Origin: DATDDB01 sp035260545
GTDB lineage: Bacteria > Pseudomonadota > Gammaproteobacteria > Burkholderiales > Gallionellaceae
Length of the DNA stretch: 35,360 bases
Reading direction: 5' to 3'
Assembly (NCBI GenBank): GCA_035260545.1
Contig: DATFUZ010000107.1
Coordinates: 1 to 35,360 of the forward strand
Shown: positions 15,706 to 24,993 of the stretch, one piece after another
How the letters are laid out: each line of letters starts with the position of its first letter
Position numbering within the stretch: position 1 is the stretch's first letter
Notes under the pieces: model-generated
Told to the model about the DNA's origin: nothing
What the model saw: only the letters and a program-made list of their open reading frames with translations
Database searches by the model: none
Program-made: the position numbers and the translations under genes

Positions 15706-16386
15706 ATGATAATCGAGGTCATCAGCGCAACGAGAAGAACGGAACCCGACTTCTGGCGGAACGCGGCGCTGGGCGTGTCGCTCAATCGTCTGGCCGAGGA
15801 CGACAAGCGCCTGGTGGCGCGGGTCGCCTACGAAAACCGCGCTCCCTTGCCCGATCTTTTCAATATGTGCATTCGCGACGCCACGGCCGGGGATGTGCTG
15901 GTGTTCATCCACGACGACGTGTGGATAGACGATTACTATTTTGGCGACCGCATCCTCGACGCGCTACAGACCTTCGACGTCGTCGGCGTGGCGGGGAACC
16001 GCCGCAGGCTGGCGGGGCAGTCCGCGTGGGCGTTTGTCGACGACGCCTTCAGGCTGGACGAGCGCGCGAATTTGAGCGGGGCCATCGCACACGGCGACCA
16101 TCCCTTTGGCGAGGTTTCCATGTTCGGCGCCACGCCAGCCGAATGTGAATTGCTCGATGGCGTGTTGCTGGCGGCGCGCAGGGAGGTGCTCGCGGGACAC
16201 GGGGTCCTGTTCGACCCGCGCTTCGACTTTCATTTTTACGATCTCGATTTCTGCCGCACCGCACGCGCGGGCGGCTTGCGCCTGGGTACCTGGCCCATTT
16301 GCCTGACGCATCAGAGCGGCGGTGCTTTCAACACCCCGCCGTGGCATGAAAAGCTGCGCCTGTATCGTGAAAAATGGGGCACGTGA
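15706..16386 (+). CDS. Glycosyltransferase-like protein (GT2-type fold)
   Basis: From ATG 15706 (MIIEVISATRRTEPDFW) the protein is 226 residues; the ATG at 15691 adds five residues and fits the family start less well. It has the pattern of the small GT2-like family: DVLVFIHDDVWIDDYYFGDRIL with a DDxW acidic motif, VVGVAGNRRR, LLDGVLLAARREVL and FHFYDLDFCRTARAGGLRLG. The acceptor and sugar are unknown. The next gene is a methyltransferase 26 bases downstream, so the pair may decorate a surface glycan. Confidence 0.8.
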   Translation: MIIEVISATRRTEPDFWRNAALGVSLNRLAEDDKRLVARVAYENRAPLPDLFNMCIRDATAGDVLVFIHDDVWIDDYYFGDRILDALQTFDVVGVAGNRRRLAGQSAWAFVDDAFRLDERANLSGAIAHGDHPFGEVSMFGATPAECELLDGVLLAARREVLAGHGVLFDPRFDFHFYDLDFCRTARAGGLRLGTWPICLTHQSGGAFNTPPWHEKLRLYREKWGT

Positions 16387-16412
16387 ACATGCTTCCGGCG
16401 AAGATTTGAGCG

Positions 16413-17087
16413 ATGGTCATGGAACAGACGCCCATACATGACGACTACAATCCGGATCTGCTGGCTTTCCTGCCTCCCAACCTGATCCGGGTAGTGGAGG
16501 TGGGCTCCAGCAGCGGCGCATTGGCCGGGGCCTATCGTGCTGCCAATCCCGGCTGCCACTACACCGGCATCGAAATCGAGCCGGCATATGCGGATGCCTC
16601 AAAACGCCATTGTACTCGTGTGATCTGCGGTGACATCGAGCGTCTGGACGATGCGACCTTCGACAGTCTGTTCCCCGCGGACTGCTGGATTTTCGGCGAC
16701 GCGCTCGAACACCTGTATGACCCTTGGTCGCTGCTGCGCCGCATACGCAAGCGCTGTGGCGCCGATTTGCGCATCGTCGCGTGCGTCCCGAATGCACAGC
16801 ACTGGAGTCTGCAAGCGGCTCTGAACGCCGGCCAGTTCCGCTACCAGCCCAGCGGCCTGCTGGATCGCACCCATATTCGCTGGTTTACCCGGATCACGCT
16901 GTTCGAACTGTTCGCGAGCACGGGTTTTCGGATTGTCGGCGGCTTCCCGCGTATATTCGACGAGCCGCAGCGGGAGCGCATCCTGCCGGCGATTCGCGCC
17001 CTCGCCCAGGCGGCAGGCGCCGATCCGCAGCAGGCAGTCGACGATGCCTTGCCACTGCAATGGGTGGTGATGGCCGCGCCCGTATGA
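16413..17087 (+). CDS. Class I SAM-dependent methyltransferase
   Basis: The 224-residue protein resembles the Methyltransf_23 group. It has a Rossmann SAM-binding start VVEVGSSSGALAGAYRAANP with a degenerate glycine loop, acidic motif II YTGIEIEP, an ADCWIFGDALEHLYDP motif and a C-terminal RWFTRITLFELFASTGFRIV segment. This group often methylates sugars or works beside glycosyltransferases. A second possible start (M3) lies two codons in. It is convergent with the KAS gene, with 25 bases between the stops and no clear terminator. Confidence 0.85.
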   Translation: MVMEQTPIHDDYNPDLLAFLPPNLIRVVEVGSSSGALAGAYRAANPGCHYTGIEIEPAYADASKRHCTRVICGDIERLDDATFDSLFPADCWIFGDALEHLYDPWSLLRRIRKRCGADLRIVACVPNAQHWSLQAALNAGQFRYQPSGLLDRTHIRWFTRITLFELFASTGFRIVGGFPRIFDEPQRERILPAIRALAQAAGADPQQAVDDALPLQWVVMAAPV

Positions 17088-17112
17088 CGGCCCGCCGCCA
17101 ACGGCTCAGGCC

Positions 17113-18354
17113 TCAGGAAGTGTAGCGGCGGGCGATTAGTACGGCATTGCTGCCGCCAAAGGCGAATGAGTTCGACATCACCGCGCCTAGCGGCACGTCA
17201 TGGCGGCCGACGTTGGGCACATAGTCCAGGTCGCATTCCGGGTCAGGCTCATTCAGGTTGATGGTTGGCGGAACGGCCTTATGATGCATTGCCAGTATGG
17301 AGGTCATGAACTCCACTGCACCCGTCGCCCCCATCAGGTGCCCGTGCATGGATTTGGTGGAACTCACGGGAATGTTCGGCGCCCGGCTTCCAAACACTTC
17401 CTTGATCGCCCTGGTTTCCTGCACGTCGCCGACGAGTGTCGCCGTGCCGTGGGCATTGATGTACCCGATGTCCGCCGGCTGCATGCAAGCATCGGCCAGG
17501 GCCGCGCGGATCGCACGCGCTTGTCCGGCGGCATCGGGCTTGCTGATGTGGCTGGCATCGGATGCGCACGCATACCCCGCCAGCTCGGCGTAAATGCGTG
17601 CGCCCCGAGCCGCTGCCCGCTCCGCGTTCTCTAGCACCAGCACGCATGCGCCCTCGCCCAGCACCAGCCCGTTGCGCTGCCGGGAGAATGGCTTGCATGA
17701 GGCGCCGGGGCCGGCGGGATCTTCCAGCGCCAGGGTGCGCAGGGCTTCCCAGGCCTTCATGACGCCCACGGTCAGCAGGGCTTCCGATCCTCCCGCCAGC
17801 ATGACGTCCGCATATCCGTGCCGGATCTGCCGCGCAGCCTCCCCAATGGCGATCGCGGATGAGGAGCAGGCTGTGGAGTAGGTGATATTGGGTCCCCGCA
17901 GCCCGAACTCCATGGAAATATGGGAGGCAGCGGCGTTGTTCATGCCGAGCACCACGCTCAAGGGGCGCACCCGGGGCTCGCCCTTTGCCAGCACCTCCAG
18001 ATAACCTTCCTCCAGCGTTCCGGCGCCGCCCATGCCTGTACCCATCATTACGCCGGCGCGGGTCCGTTCAGCCTCTTCAAGCTGCATTTCTGCGTCCTGG
18101 ACCGCCTGGCGCGCTGCCACCAGAGCCATCTGGCTGAACCGCTCCATGCTGGTAAGCTGCATCTTGGTAAAGTGCGCGGTCGGGTCGAAATCGGGAACGG
18201 TTCCCGCGATGTGGATCGACAGCTTTTCAGAATGAGGCATGTCGACACGCCGAATGCCGGACCGGCCGGCCATCAGATTTTCGAAAAATTCACCCTGACC
18301 GGAGCCGACAGGGGAGACGATCCCCAGTCCCGTGACGACAACTTTGCACCCCAT
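17113..18354 (-). CDS. Beta-ketoacyl-ACP synthase, FabF type
   Basis: From ATG 18354 (MGCKVVVTGLGIVSPVG) the protein is 413 residues, the size of KAS II. The catalytic triad is visible: Cys163 in TYSTACSSSAIA, His in INAHGTATLVGD and His in SMHGHLMGATGA. It condenses malonyl-ACP with acyl-ACP. A separate dedicated ACP gene lies 7 bases upstream and a hydrolase before that, so this is probably a secondary acyl pathway rather than the housekeeping fabF, which normally sits with fabD, fabG and acpP. The substrate is unknown. A longer frame to 18387 would run into the ACP gene and is rejected. Confidence 0.9.
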   Translation of the reverse strand: MGCKVVVTGLGIVSPVGSGQGEFFENLMAGRSGIRRVDMPHSEKLSIHIAGTVPDFDPTAHFTKMQLTSMERFSQMALVAARQAVQDAEMQLEEAERTRAGVMMGTGMGGAGTLEEGYLEVLAKGEPRVRPLSVVLGMNNAAASHISMEFGLRGPNITYSTACSSSAIAIGEAARQIRHGYADVMLAGGSEALLTVGVMKAWEALRTLALEDPAGPGASCKPFSRQRNGLVLGEGACVLVLENAERAAARGARIYAELAGYACASDASHISKPDAAGQARAIRAALADACMQPADIGYINAHGTATLVGDVQETRAIKEVFGSRAPNIPVSSTKSMHGHLMGATGAVEFMTSILAMHHKAVPPTINLNEPDPECDLDYVPNVGRHDVPLGAVMSNSFAFGGSNAVLIARRYTS

Positions 18355-18361
18355 TTGCGGA

Positions 18362-18607
18362 TCAGGCGCCGCCCTGCTGCTCCGCAATCATGCGGTCAAC
18401 GACGTCGGAGATGTCCTGGATAGTCTTGATTTCGATGCGCTGCTCCGGCAGCTTGATCTTGAACTCATCCTCGATATTGAACATGAACTCAATAACGGAC
18501 AAGGAATCCAGGCCCAGTGTTTCCAGTTGGGCGTCGGGAGCAAGCGTCTCGGGCTTGAGATCAAACTGCTCGGACATCATGCGTTGTATTGTTTCCAGCG
18601 AACTCAT
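18362..18607 (-). CDS. Acyl carrier protein (non-housekeeping)
   Basis: This 81-residue protein has the ACP four-helix pattern and the phosphopantetheine attachment serine in LGLDSLSVIEF (Ser35), followed by EDEFKIKLPEQRIEIKTIQDISDVV. It is more basic than typical AcpP and ends in EQQGGA. It immediately precedes the KAS gene and follows the Cys-nucleophile hydrolase on the same strand, so it likely carries the acyl chain for that set. Confidence 0.92.
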   Translation of the reverse strand: MSSLETIQRMMSEQFDLKPETLAPDAQLETLGLDSLSVIEFMFNIEDEFKIKLPEQRIEIKTIQDISDVVDRMIAEQQGGA

Positions 18608-18639
18608 TCAGTACCCCGTCGTGGCTGTTCGGGCGTCGG

Positions 18640-19518
18640 TCACGCCGCGGCGTGGGTCAGCCGCGGCGCGGATGATACCACATGCGGGCCAACTGCGCCG
18701 GGCTCGTGGCGTTCGTCCGGGTGGTCGATTGCGGCCAGAAACTGAACCGTTTCGTCGGCCACCCGCTCGCGTTCGTTGTCCAGCGTGATCATGTGATAGC
18801 TGTCGTGCAGCACGATCTTGACGACCCTGCTGGAGCCGATGTGGTCGGCGACGAAGTCTGCGCTCCGCACGCTGGCCACATCGTCTTCCTCTGCGTGTAT
18901 CACGAGCGCCGGCGCCTTCACGTGGCGCAGGCGCGACCTGACCGACTTGATCAGCAGCTCGGCTTCGTGGACGGCCGGCAGGGTGAGTCTGGACGCGCCG
19001 GCGATCGACGAATCCTTATACGTCATCTCGCGCTGCACCCAGCGGCGCAGTTGCGCATTCTTCAGGCCGAACGGTTCGCGTTCGCGGTACGCGTAGAGGT
19101 AGCGGAAAGGCGTGTAATAGCCCAGCGGGAGCATGAAGCGGTACCAGGGGATGCTCCAGCCGTCGTAAAACAGCGTGGTAGACAGCAGCGTCAGCGCCGC
19201 CACGCCTTCGCCTAGCTCCGCTGCCACGCTGAGGGACAGCACGGCGCCTATGCACAGGCCGCCCATGGACACCCTGCGGTACTGGCGCTTCAGTGCCTGG
19301 AATTCCGCCCTTACCTCGCTGTGCCAGTCCCGCCAGTTGGTGACCGAATAAACGGAATCGCCGGAAAAATGACCATAGCCCTTGAAATGCGGCACGCGTA
19401 CGGTGTAGCCAGCCTTTTGCAGGCGCTTGGCCAGAGGCAGCATTTCGGAAGGGTTGCCCTGCAAGCCATGCACCAGCAGGACGGCATGGTCTCCACCGGT
19501 CAATTCTAAGGTTTTCAT
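18640..19518 (-). CDS. Alpha/beta hydrolase (carboxylesterase/thioesterase-like) with cysteine nucleophile
   Basis: The 292-residue protein has the oxyanion-hole motif LLVHGLQGNP, a nucleophile elbow GLCIG at residues 87-91, an acidic residue in VIHAEEDDVAS and the catalytic His in LHDSYHMITLD. The layout is that of Est30-like carboxylesterases. The usual GxSxG serine is replaced by Cys89, as in dienelactone hydrolases and some thioesterases. Beside an ACP and a KAS, release or transfer of an acyl group from ACP is a reasonable guess. The last 35 residues are low-complexity and may be disordered. It lies 32 bases before the ACP start on the same strand. Confidence 0.85.
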   Translation of the reverse strand: MKTLELTGGDHAVLLVHGLQGNPSEMLPLAKRLQKAGYTVRVPHFKGYGHFSGDSVYSVTNWRDWHSEVRAEFQALKRQYRRVSMGGLCIGAVLSLSVAAELGEGVAALTLLSTTLFYDGWSIPWYRFMLPLGYYTPFRYLYAYREREPFGLKNAQLRRWVQREMTYKDSSIAGASRLTLPAVHEAELLIKSVRSRLRHVKAPALVIHAEEDDVASVRSADFVADHIGSSRVVKIVLHDSYHMITLDNERERVADETVQFLAAIDHPDERHEPGAVGPHVVSSAPRLTHAAA

Positions 19519-19879
19519 AAATGGTCCAGGGTCGGTTGCAGCCTTTCGAATTTTGTCCGGCGGGCGCGTGTAGTCTGATGTAAAGTGGCGCGAATTCTAG
19601 CAAAAGCCAAGGGGATGCTGAACCATGTTGCAGCAATGCCACGAACGCCCATGCGGTATAATTTCAAGCCATCTGAGACCGATTTTTGCATTTTGTTCAA
19701 TTTGACGCCTCAAGTCGCCGCGGAATGCCGCGCCACCCCCCGCCGGGTGGGGCCGGATGGCCCCAAAGACCCACTACGCATAAACGGGGCGCATTGGGAC
19801 GGCATGCCGCAAGAGTGCACTGAAGCGGGGCAAGCGCGGTCCGCCAAACACTACTCCGGGAAACCCTTACAGCATAATC
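19519..19879 (+). other. Intergenic leader between divergent hydrolase and maeB
   Basis: These 361 bases contain no credible gene. A TATAAT box is at 19657-19662 on the plus strand without a good -35 at 16-18 bases. A GC-rich palindromic patch (about 19738-19766, including GGGGCC-n4-GGCCCC) lies within the transcribed leader of maeB. Start codons here begin frames with no family features. Confidence 0.4.
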
Positions 19880-22066
19880 ATGGATGAGCAACTGCGCCAA
19901 GCCGCGCTGAACTACCACCGCCTGCCCGAGCCGGGCAAGATTTCCGTAACCCCAAGCAAGCCCATGCTGACGCAGCGCGATCTGGCGCTGGCCTATTCGC
20001 CCGGCGTGGCGGCAGCGTGCGAAGCCATCGTGGCGGACGCAGCCGAGGCCCGCAACATGACCGCTCGCGGCAACCTGGTCGCCGTGGTGAGCAACGGCAC
20101 GGCCGTGCTGGGCCTGGGCGCGATCGGCCCCCTGGCCGCCAAGCCGGTCATGGAAGGCAAGGGCGTGTTGTTCAAGAAATTCGCCGGCATAGACGTGTTC
20201 GACATCGAAGTTGACGAGCGCGACCCGGACAAACTGGTTGAGATCATCGCCGCTCTGGAGCCCACCTTCGGCGGGATCAATCTCGAAGACATCAAGGCGC
20301 CCGAGTGCTTCTATATCGAGCGCAAGCTGCGCGAGCGCATGAAAATACCCGTGTTCCACGACGATCAGCATGGAACGGCGATTATCGTGGGCGCAGCGTT
20401 GCTGAACGGGCTGAAGGTGGTCGGCAAGGACATCGGCCGGATCAAGCTCGTCGTCAGCGGAGCGGGCGCGGCTGCGCTCGCCTGCCTCGATATGCTGGTG
20501 AGCCTGGGCGTGCGCATGGAGAACATCGTGGTCACGGACATCAAGGGCGTGGTCTACCAGGGCCGCACCGAGGAGATGGACGACAACAAGGCGCGCTATG
20601 CCGTGGCGACTGCCGCGCGCACCCTGGACGAGGTTGTCGCGGGAGCGGATGTGTTTCTCGGACTGTCCGCAGGCGGCGTGCTCAAGCCGGATATGGTCAA
20701 GAAGATGGCGGACCGCCCGCTGATCTTTGCGCTGGCGAACCCGCATCCCGAAATCCTGCCGGAGGCGGCGCACGCCGCGCGCCCGGACGTTATCATTGCG
20801 ACCGGCCGTTCGGATTATCCCAACCAGGTTAATAACGCGCTGTGCTTTCCGTACATCTTCCGCGGCGCGCTGGATGTGGGCGCTTCCACCATCAACGAAG
20901 CGATGAAACAGGCGGCCGTGAAGGCCATTGCCCAACTGGCCCAGGCCGAACAATCCGATGCGGTCGCCACCGCGTATGGCGACCAGAACCTGCGGTTCGG
21001 CCCGGATTACCTGATTCCCCGGCCGTTCGATCCGCGCCTGATCACCGAAATCGCGCCGGCCGTCGCCCAGGCAGCGATGGACAGCGGCATCGCCGCGCGT
21101 CCCATTGCCGACATGCGCGCCTACCGCGAGCGCCTGTCCCATTTCATCCACGAATCGGGCTGGCTGATGAAGCCCGTGCTCGACTACGCCAAGGCCCATC
21201 CCAAGCGTCTGGTCTATGCGGAGGGCGAGGACGAACGGGTACTGCATGCGGTGCAGGCAGTGGTTGACGAAGGGATGGCCCACCCCATCCTGATCGGGCG
21301 CCCCGCCATCGTTGCGCAGAACATCGCCCGCCTGGGATTGCGTCTGCGCGCGGGCGAGCATTTCGTGCTGATCAACCCGGCGGCGTCTGATGCGCACAAC
21401 ACGCAGATCGCGGCGGCCATGGTGAGCGCGGGCGAGGCCGACGCCATGCTGTGCGGTATGGTGTCCAGGCCGCAGGAGCACCTGCGCTTCATCAGCGAGA
21501 AGATAGGCCTGCATGCGGAGGCTTCGGTATTCGCCACGATGAACATCCTGCTGCTGCCCGGCCACACCCTGTTCGTGTGCGATACCCATATCAACCTGGA
21601 CCCCACCGCCGAGCAGCTTGCCGAAATCACCCTGCTGGCGGTCGCCGAGATGCGCCGTTTCGGCATCGAGCCCAGGGTTGCGCTGCTTTCGCATTCCAAC
21701 TTCGGCGGATTCGATGATCCCTCGGCGCGCAAGATGCGCCGCGCCAATGAGTTGCTCAGGGAACGGGCGCCCGGTCTCGAAGTGGATGGCGAGATGCACG
21801 CAGACACCGCCGTTTCCGACGTGCTGCGCCGCCAGCTCGCGCCGGATGCGCGTCTGCACGGCCCGGCGAATTTGCTGGTCATGCCCAGCCTGGATGCCGC
21901 CAATATTTCGTTCAACCTGCTCAAGATGCTGGCAGGAGACGGGATTACCATCGGCCCGGTGCTGCTGGGTGCGGCGAAATCCGTGCATATCATGACGCCA
22001 TCGGCGACCGTGCGGCGCATCGTCGAGATGAGTGCGCTGGCGGTGGCCGGCGTGCAGGCGCATTAG
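19880..22066 (+). CDS. maeB: NADP-dependent malic enzyme with C-terminal phosphotransacetylase-like domain
   Basis: The 728-residue protein matches the MaeB hybrid layout. The malic enzyme part (residues 1-420) contains LAYSPGVAAACEAI, FAGIDVFDIEVDE, the metal-binding VFHDDQHGTA and the nucleotide loop VVSGAGAAALAC. A PTA-like domain (about 430-728) contains VYAEGEDERVLHAVQAVVDEG and ALLSHSNFGG. It oxidatively decarboxylates malate to pyruvate with NADP+; the PTA-like domain in this family is regulatory rather than catalytic. The ATG at 19880 has no clear Shine-Dalgarno sequence. Confidence 0.96.
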   Translation: MDEQLRQAALNYHRLPEPGKISVTPSKPMLTQRDLALAYSPGVAAACEAIVADAAEARNMTARGNLVAVVSNGTAVLGLGAIGPLAAKPVMEGKGVLFKKFAGIDVFDIEVDERDPDKLVEIIAALEPTFGGINLEDIKAPECFYIERKLRERMKIPVFHDDQHGTAIIVGAALLNGLKVVGKDIGRIKLVVSGAGAAALACLDMLVSLGVRMENIVVTDIKGVVYQGRTEEMDDNKARYAVATAARTLDEVVAGADVFLGLSAGGVLKPDMVKKMADRPLIFALANPHPEILPEAAHAARPDVIIATGRSDYPNQVNNALCFPYIFRGALDVGASTINEAMKQAAVKAIAQLAQAEQSDAVATAYGDQNLRFGPDYLIPRPFDPRLITEIAPAVAQAAMDSGIAARPIADMRAYRERLSHFIHESGWLMKPVLDYAKAHPKRLVYAEGEDERVLHAVQAVVDEGMAHPILIGRPAIVAQNIARLGLRLRAGEHFVLINPAASDAHNTQIAAAMVSAGEADAMLCGMVSRPQEHLRFISEKIGLHAEASVFATMNILLLPGHTLFVCDTHINLDPTAEQLAEITLLAVAEMRRFGIEPRVALLSHSNFGGFDDPSARKMRRANELLRERAPGLEVDGEMHADTAVSDVLRRQLAPDARLHGPANLLVMPSLDAANISFNLLKMLAGDGITIGPVLLGAAKSVHIMTPSATVRRIVEMSALAVAGVQAH

Positions 22067-22083
22067 GAAGCGCGCGGGAGACC

Positions 22084-23259
22084 ATGACGGAGCCGACGGC
22101 CACCGACGGACAGAAACTGGCGCTGATCCTCACCGGGGGCGGCGCGCGCGCCGCCTACCAGGTCGGCGTGCTCAAAGCCATTGCCGAAATGCTGCCGCGC
22201 CGCGCGCAGAATCCGTTCCCCATCATCTGCGGCACCTCAGCCGGCGCGTTGAATGCCGCCACGCTGGCGGTGAACGCGCGCCAGTTCGCCAAGGGCGTGC
22301 ACTACCTCGACAATATCTGGCGTAATTTCCAGCCCAGCGACGTCTATCGCACCGACGTGCTTGGCGTATTCGTCAACAGCCTGCGCTGGATGGCTGGCAT
22401 GCTGCTGAGCGGGCTGGGCGTACGCCGCCTGTACAGGCTCTCACTGCTTGACAATACGCCCCTGGCGAAATTGCTCGAGGAGATCATGCCCTGCCAGCGC
22501 ATCCAGGACAGCATAACCGCCGGCGCGCTGCATGCGCTCAGCATCACCGCCTCCGACTATAACTCGGGCCAGTCGGTGACCTTCTATCAGGGACATGAAG
22601 GGATACAACCCTGGACCCGGGCCCATCGCGTCGGGGTGCCGACCCAGATTCAGAACGAGCACCTGCTGGCATCCTCGGCCATCCCCTTCTTCTTTCCCGC
22701 AGTTCGCATCAACCGCGAATATTACGGGGACGGCTCCATGCGCCAGATCGCGCCCATCAGCGCGGCATTGCACATGGGCGCTTCGCGGGTGCTGGTGATC
22801 AGCACCAATTCGCGCAGTGAGCGCCATCTGGAACAGACCGATGCTTACCCGACGCTGGCGCAGATCGCGGGACACGCGCTCGACAGCATCTTCCTCGACA
22901 GCCTGGAGGTGGACATCGAGCGCATCCACCGCATCAACCACACGCTGCATTACATACCGGAAAACCTGCAGGCGCAGGCCGGCCTGCGCCATGTCGATGT
23001 GCTGGTCATCTCTCCCAGCCAGGCGCTGGAAAAGGTCGCGTACCGGTTTACCAAGCATATGCCGCTCACCATACGTGTGCTGCTCAGCGTGATCGGCATG
23101 TCCCGGCGCAATGGCGCGACGCTGCTCAGCTACCTGCTCTCGGAGAAGGGCTTTTGCAGCGCCCTCATCGACATGGGCTACCGCGATGCCATGGCGCGCA
23201 AGGAAGAACTCATGGGCTTTCTGAATCCCGCCCTGCCCCAGGCCGAGATGCCGCAATGA
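22084..23259 (+). CDS. Patatin-like phospholipase
   Basis: The 391-residue protein has the patatin oxyanion motif GGGARAAYQVGVL near residue 18, the nucleophile elbow GTSAGALNAA (Ser in GTSAG), and the catalytic Asp in YYGDGSMRQIAPISAAL. These are acyl hydrolases acting on membrane lipids. It starts 18 bases after maeB and its stop overlaps the birA start by 4 bases, so it is co-transcribed with both. There is no signal peptide, so it is probably a cytoplasmic or peripheral enzyme. Confidence 0.9.
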   Translation: MTEPTATDGQKLALILTGGGARAAYQVGVLKAIAEMLPRRAQNPFPIICGTSAGALNAATLAVNARQFAKGVHYLDNIWRNFQPSDVYRTDVLGVFVNSLRWMAGMLLSGLGVRRLYRLSLLDNTPLAKLLEEIMPCQRIQDSITAGALHALSITASDYNSGQSVTFYQGHEGIQPWTRAHRVGVPTQIQNEHLLASSAIPFFFPAVRINREYYGDGSMRQIAPISAALHMGASRVLVISTNSRSERHLEQTDAYPTLAQIAGHALDSIFLDSLEVDIERIHRINHTLHYIPENLQAQAGLRHVDVLVISPSQALEKVAYRFTKHMPLTIRVLLSVIGMSRRNGATLLSYLLSEKGFCSALIDMGYRDAMARKEELMGFLNPALPQAEMPQ

Positions 23260-24275
23260 GACACGTCGCGGAGGCTCCCGGGCCGCTGACCTTTACCTTG
23301 TTGCGTCTGCTGGAGGACGGAAATTTTCATTCGGGCGAGGACATGGCGCGGCAACTCGGCGTCTCAAGGGCCAGTGTCCACAACGCACTGAGCCAGGCCG
23401 AAGAATACGGCCTTACCCTGTTTCGCGTGCGCGGCCGCGGCTATTGCCTGAAAAATCCGCCGGAATGGCTGGACGCCGCCGTCGTCGCCGGCCATCTTGG
23501 CGCCCGCGGCTCGGACTTCCACATTTCCGTGCAGGAGCACGCGTCCTCCACCAACACCGAGTTGATGCGGCAGGCGGCCCAAGGCGCCCCCGCGGGTGCG
23601 GTGCTGGCGGCGGAATGGCAGAGCGCCGGGCGCGGGCGCATGGGCCGGCGCTGGCACGCAGGGCTGGGCAACGCGCTGACGTTCTCGCTGTTGTGGCGCT
23701 TCGAGCGCGGCCTGGGCGCACTCTCCGGCCTGAGCCTGGCCGTGGGTGTGGCGATTATCCGTGCGCTGCGCGCCGCGGGGGTGGAGGGCGCGCAATTGAA
23801 ATGGCCGAACGACATCCTGAACGAAAAGGGCGCCAAACTGGGCGGCGTGCTCATCGAAGCGCAGGGCGACATGCTGGGGCCAGCCGCCGCGGTGATCGGC
23901 ATCGGCCTTAACCGGGCGCTGCCTCCCGCAGTCGCCGGGCGCATAGACCGCGAGGCCGCTGCCCTCACCGACACGGTGGCCGACCTTCCCGGCCGCAACC
24001 GCCTGCTGGCCCTGCTGCTCGCTGAGCTGACCGACATGCTCGATGATTTTGCGGCGCGCGGCTTCGCGCCTTTGCGGGCGGAGTGGGAAGCCTGCCATGC
24101 CCTGCAGGACAGGCGGGTCCGCCTGTCGCTGCCTGACGGCAGCCAGGTGTCAGGCATCGCGCGCGGCGTCACCGACGAAGGCGCGCTGCAGCTGGAGATC
24201 GCCGGAGGCGTCGTGAAGATCTTTCATGCAGGCGAAATCAGCCTGCGCGCAGAGGCGCAACATGCTGCTGCTTGA
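23256..24275 (+). CDS. birA: Biotin-[acetyl-CoA-carboxylase] ligase / biotin operon repressor
   Basis: The start at 23256 overlaps the patatin stop (ATGA). The 339-residue protein has an N-terminal winged helix (FTLLRLLEDGNFHSGEDMARQLGVSRASVHNALSQ) and the ligase domain with the biotinyl-AMP loop GRGRMGRRW, KWPNDIL and GIGLN. It attaches biotin to the carboxylase carrier protein, and the HTH suggests it also represses biotin genes. It overlaps coaX by 14 bases, a common pairing in betaproteobacteria. Confidence 0.95.
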   Translation: MRHVAEAPGPLTFTLLRLLEDGNFHSGEDMARQLGVSRASVHNALSQAEEYGLTLFRVRGRGYCLKNPPEWLDAAVVAGHLGARGSDFHISVQEHASSTNTELMRQAAQGAPAGAVLAAEWQSAGRGRMGRRWHAGLGNALTFSLLWRFERGLGALSGLSLAVGVAIIRALRAAGVEGAQLKWPNDILNEKGAKLGGVLIEAQGDMLGPAAAVIGIGLNRALPPAVAGRIDREAAALTDTVADLPGRNRLLALLLAELTDMLDDFAARGFAPLRAEWEACHALQDRRVRLSLPDGSQVSGIARGVTDEGALQLEIAGGVVKIFHAGEISLRAEAQHAAA

Positions 24276-24993
24276 CGCAGGCAACAGCCGGCTCAAGTGG
24301 GCTTGGGCGGAAGACGCTGCATGGCGCGATCGCGGCCTGCTGGACATCGGACAAATCGAGTCCCTGGGCCAGGCGCTTGCACACCTGCCCGCGCCGCCAC
24401 GCATCCTGGCTGCCAACGTAGCGGGGCCGGCCGTCGCGCAGCATATCCAGGCGGCATGCGCACGTTGGGAGACCAAGGTAGAATTCGTCCGCGCCGCGCC
24501 CGCCCAGTGCGGCGTGCGCAATGCCTATCGCCGCGCCGAACAGCTCGGCAGCGACCGCTGGGCCGCGCTCATTGCGGCGTGGGATCGTCAGCGTGCTCCG
24601 TGCCTGGTGGTAAACTGCGGAACCGCGACCACCGTGGACGCACTGTCCGCTGCCGGCGAATTCCGCGGCGGCCTGATCTTGCCGGGTCTGGCGATGATGC
24701 GCCGCAGCCTGGCGGCAGGAACGGCACAACTGGATGCGGCGCCGGGAATCTGGGAGGATTTCCCGCGCAGTACGGAAAACGCCGTGTACAGCGGCGCGAT
24801 TCAGGCGACAGTCGGCGCCATAGTTCAACAGCACGCGCTGCTCCGTGAGCCGGGCGCCGTGTGTCTGCTGGATGGCGGCGCCGCAGGCGAAGTGGCGCCC
24901 CACCTCGGGGTGCCGGTGGCGCGGGTCGAGGACCTGGTATTGCGGGGGCTGCAGTTGATAAGCCGGGAAACAGGCGGGAATCTGGATTCATGA
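24262..24993 (+). CDS. coaX: Type III pantothenate kinase
   Basis: From ATG 24262 the protein is 243 residues and begins MLLLDAGNSRLKWAW, the ASKHA phosphate-binding motif. GSDRWAALIAAW and the second phosphate motif LVVNCGTATTVDAL follow. It phosphorylates pantothenate in the first step of CoA synthesis and, unlike type I and II enzymes, is not feedback inhibited. It overlaps the birA end and its stop overlaps the SPOR gene start, so the three are translationally linked. Confidence 0.95.
   Translation: MLLLDAGNSRLKWAWAEDAAWRDRGLLDIGQIESLGQALAHLPAPPRILAANVAGPAVAQHIQAACARWETKVEFVRAAPAQCGVRNAYRRAEQLGSDRWAALIAAWDRQRAPCLVVNCGTATTVDALSAAGEFRGGLILPGLAMMRRSLAAGTAQLDAAPGIWEDFPRSTENAVYSGAIQATVGAIVQQHALLREPGAVCLLDGGAAGEVAPHLGVPVARVEDLVLRGLQLISRETGGNLDS

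Noticed and set aside
19697..22063. 788-codon minus-strand open frame opposite maeB
   Set aside because: It is an antisense shadow of a GC-rich gene with a clear MaeB reading on the plus strand; its composition is His/Arg/Gln-rich with no family motif.
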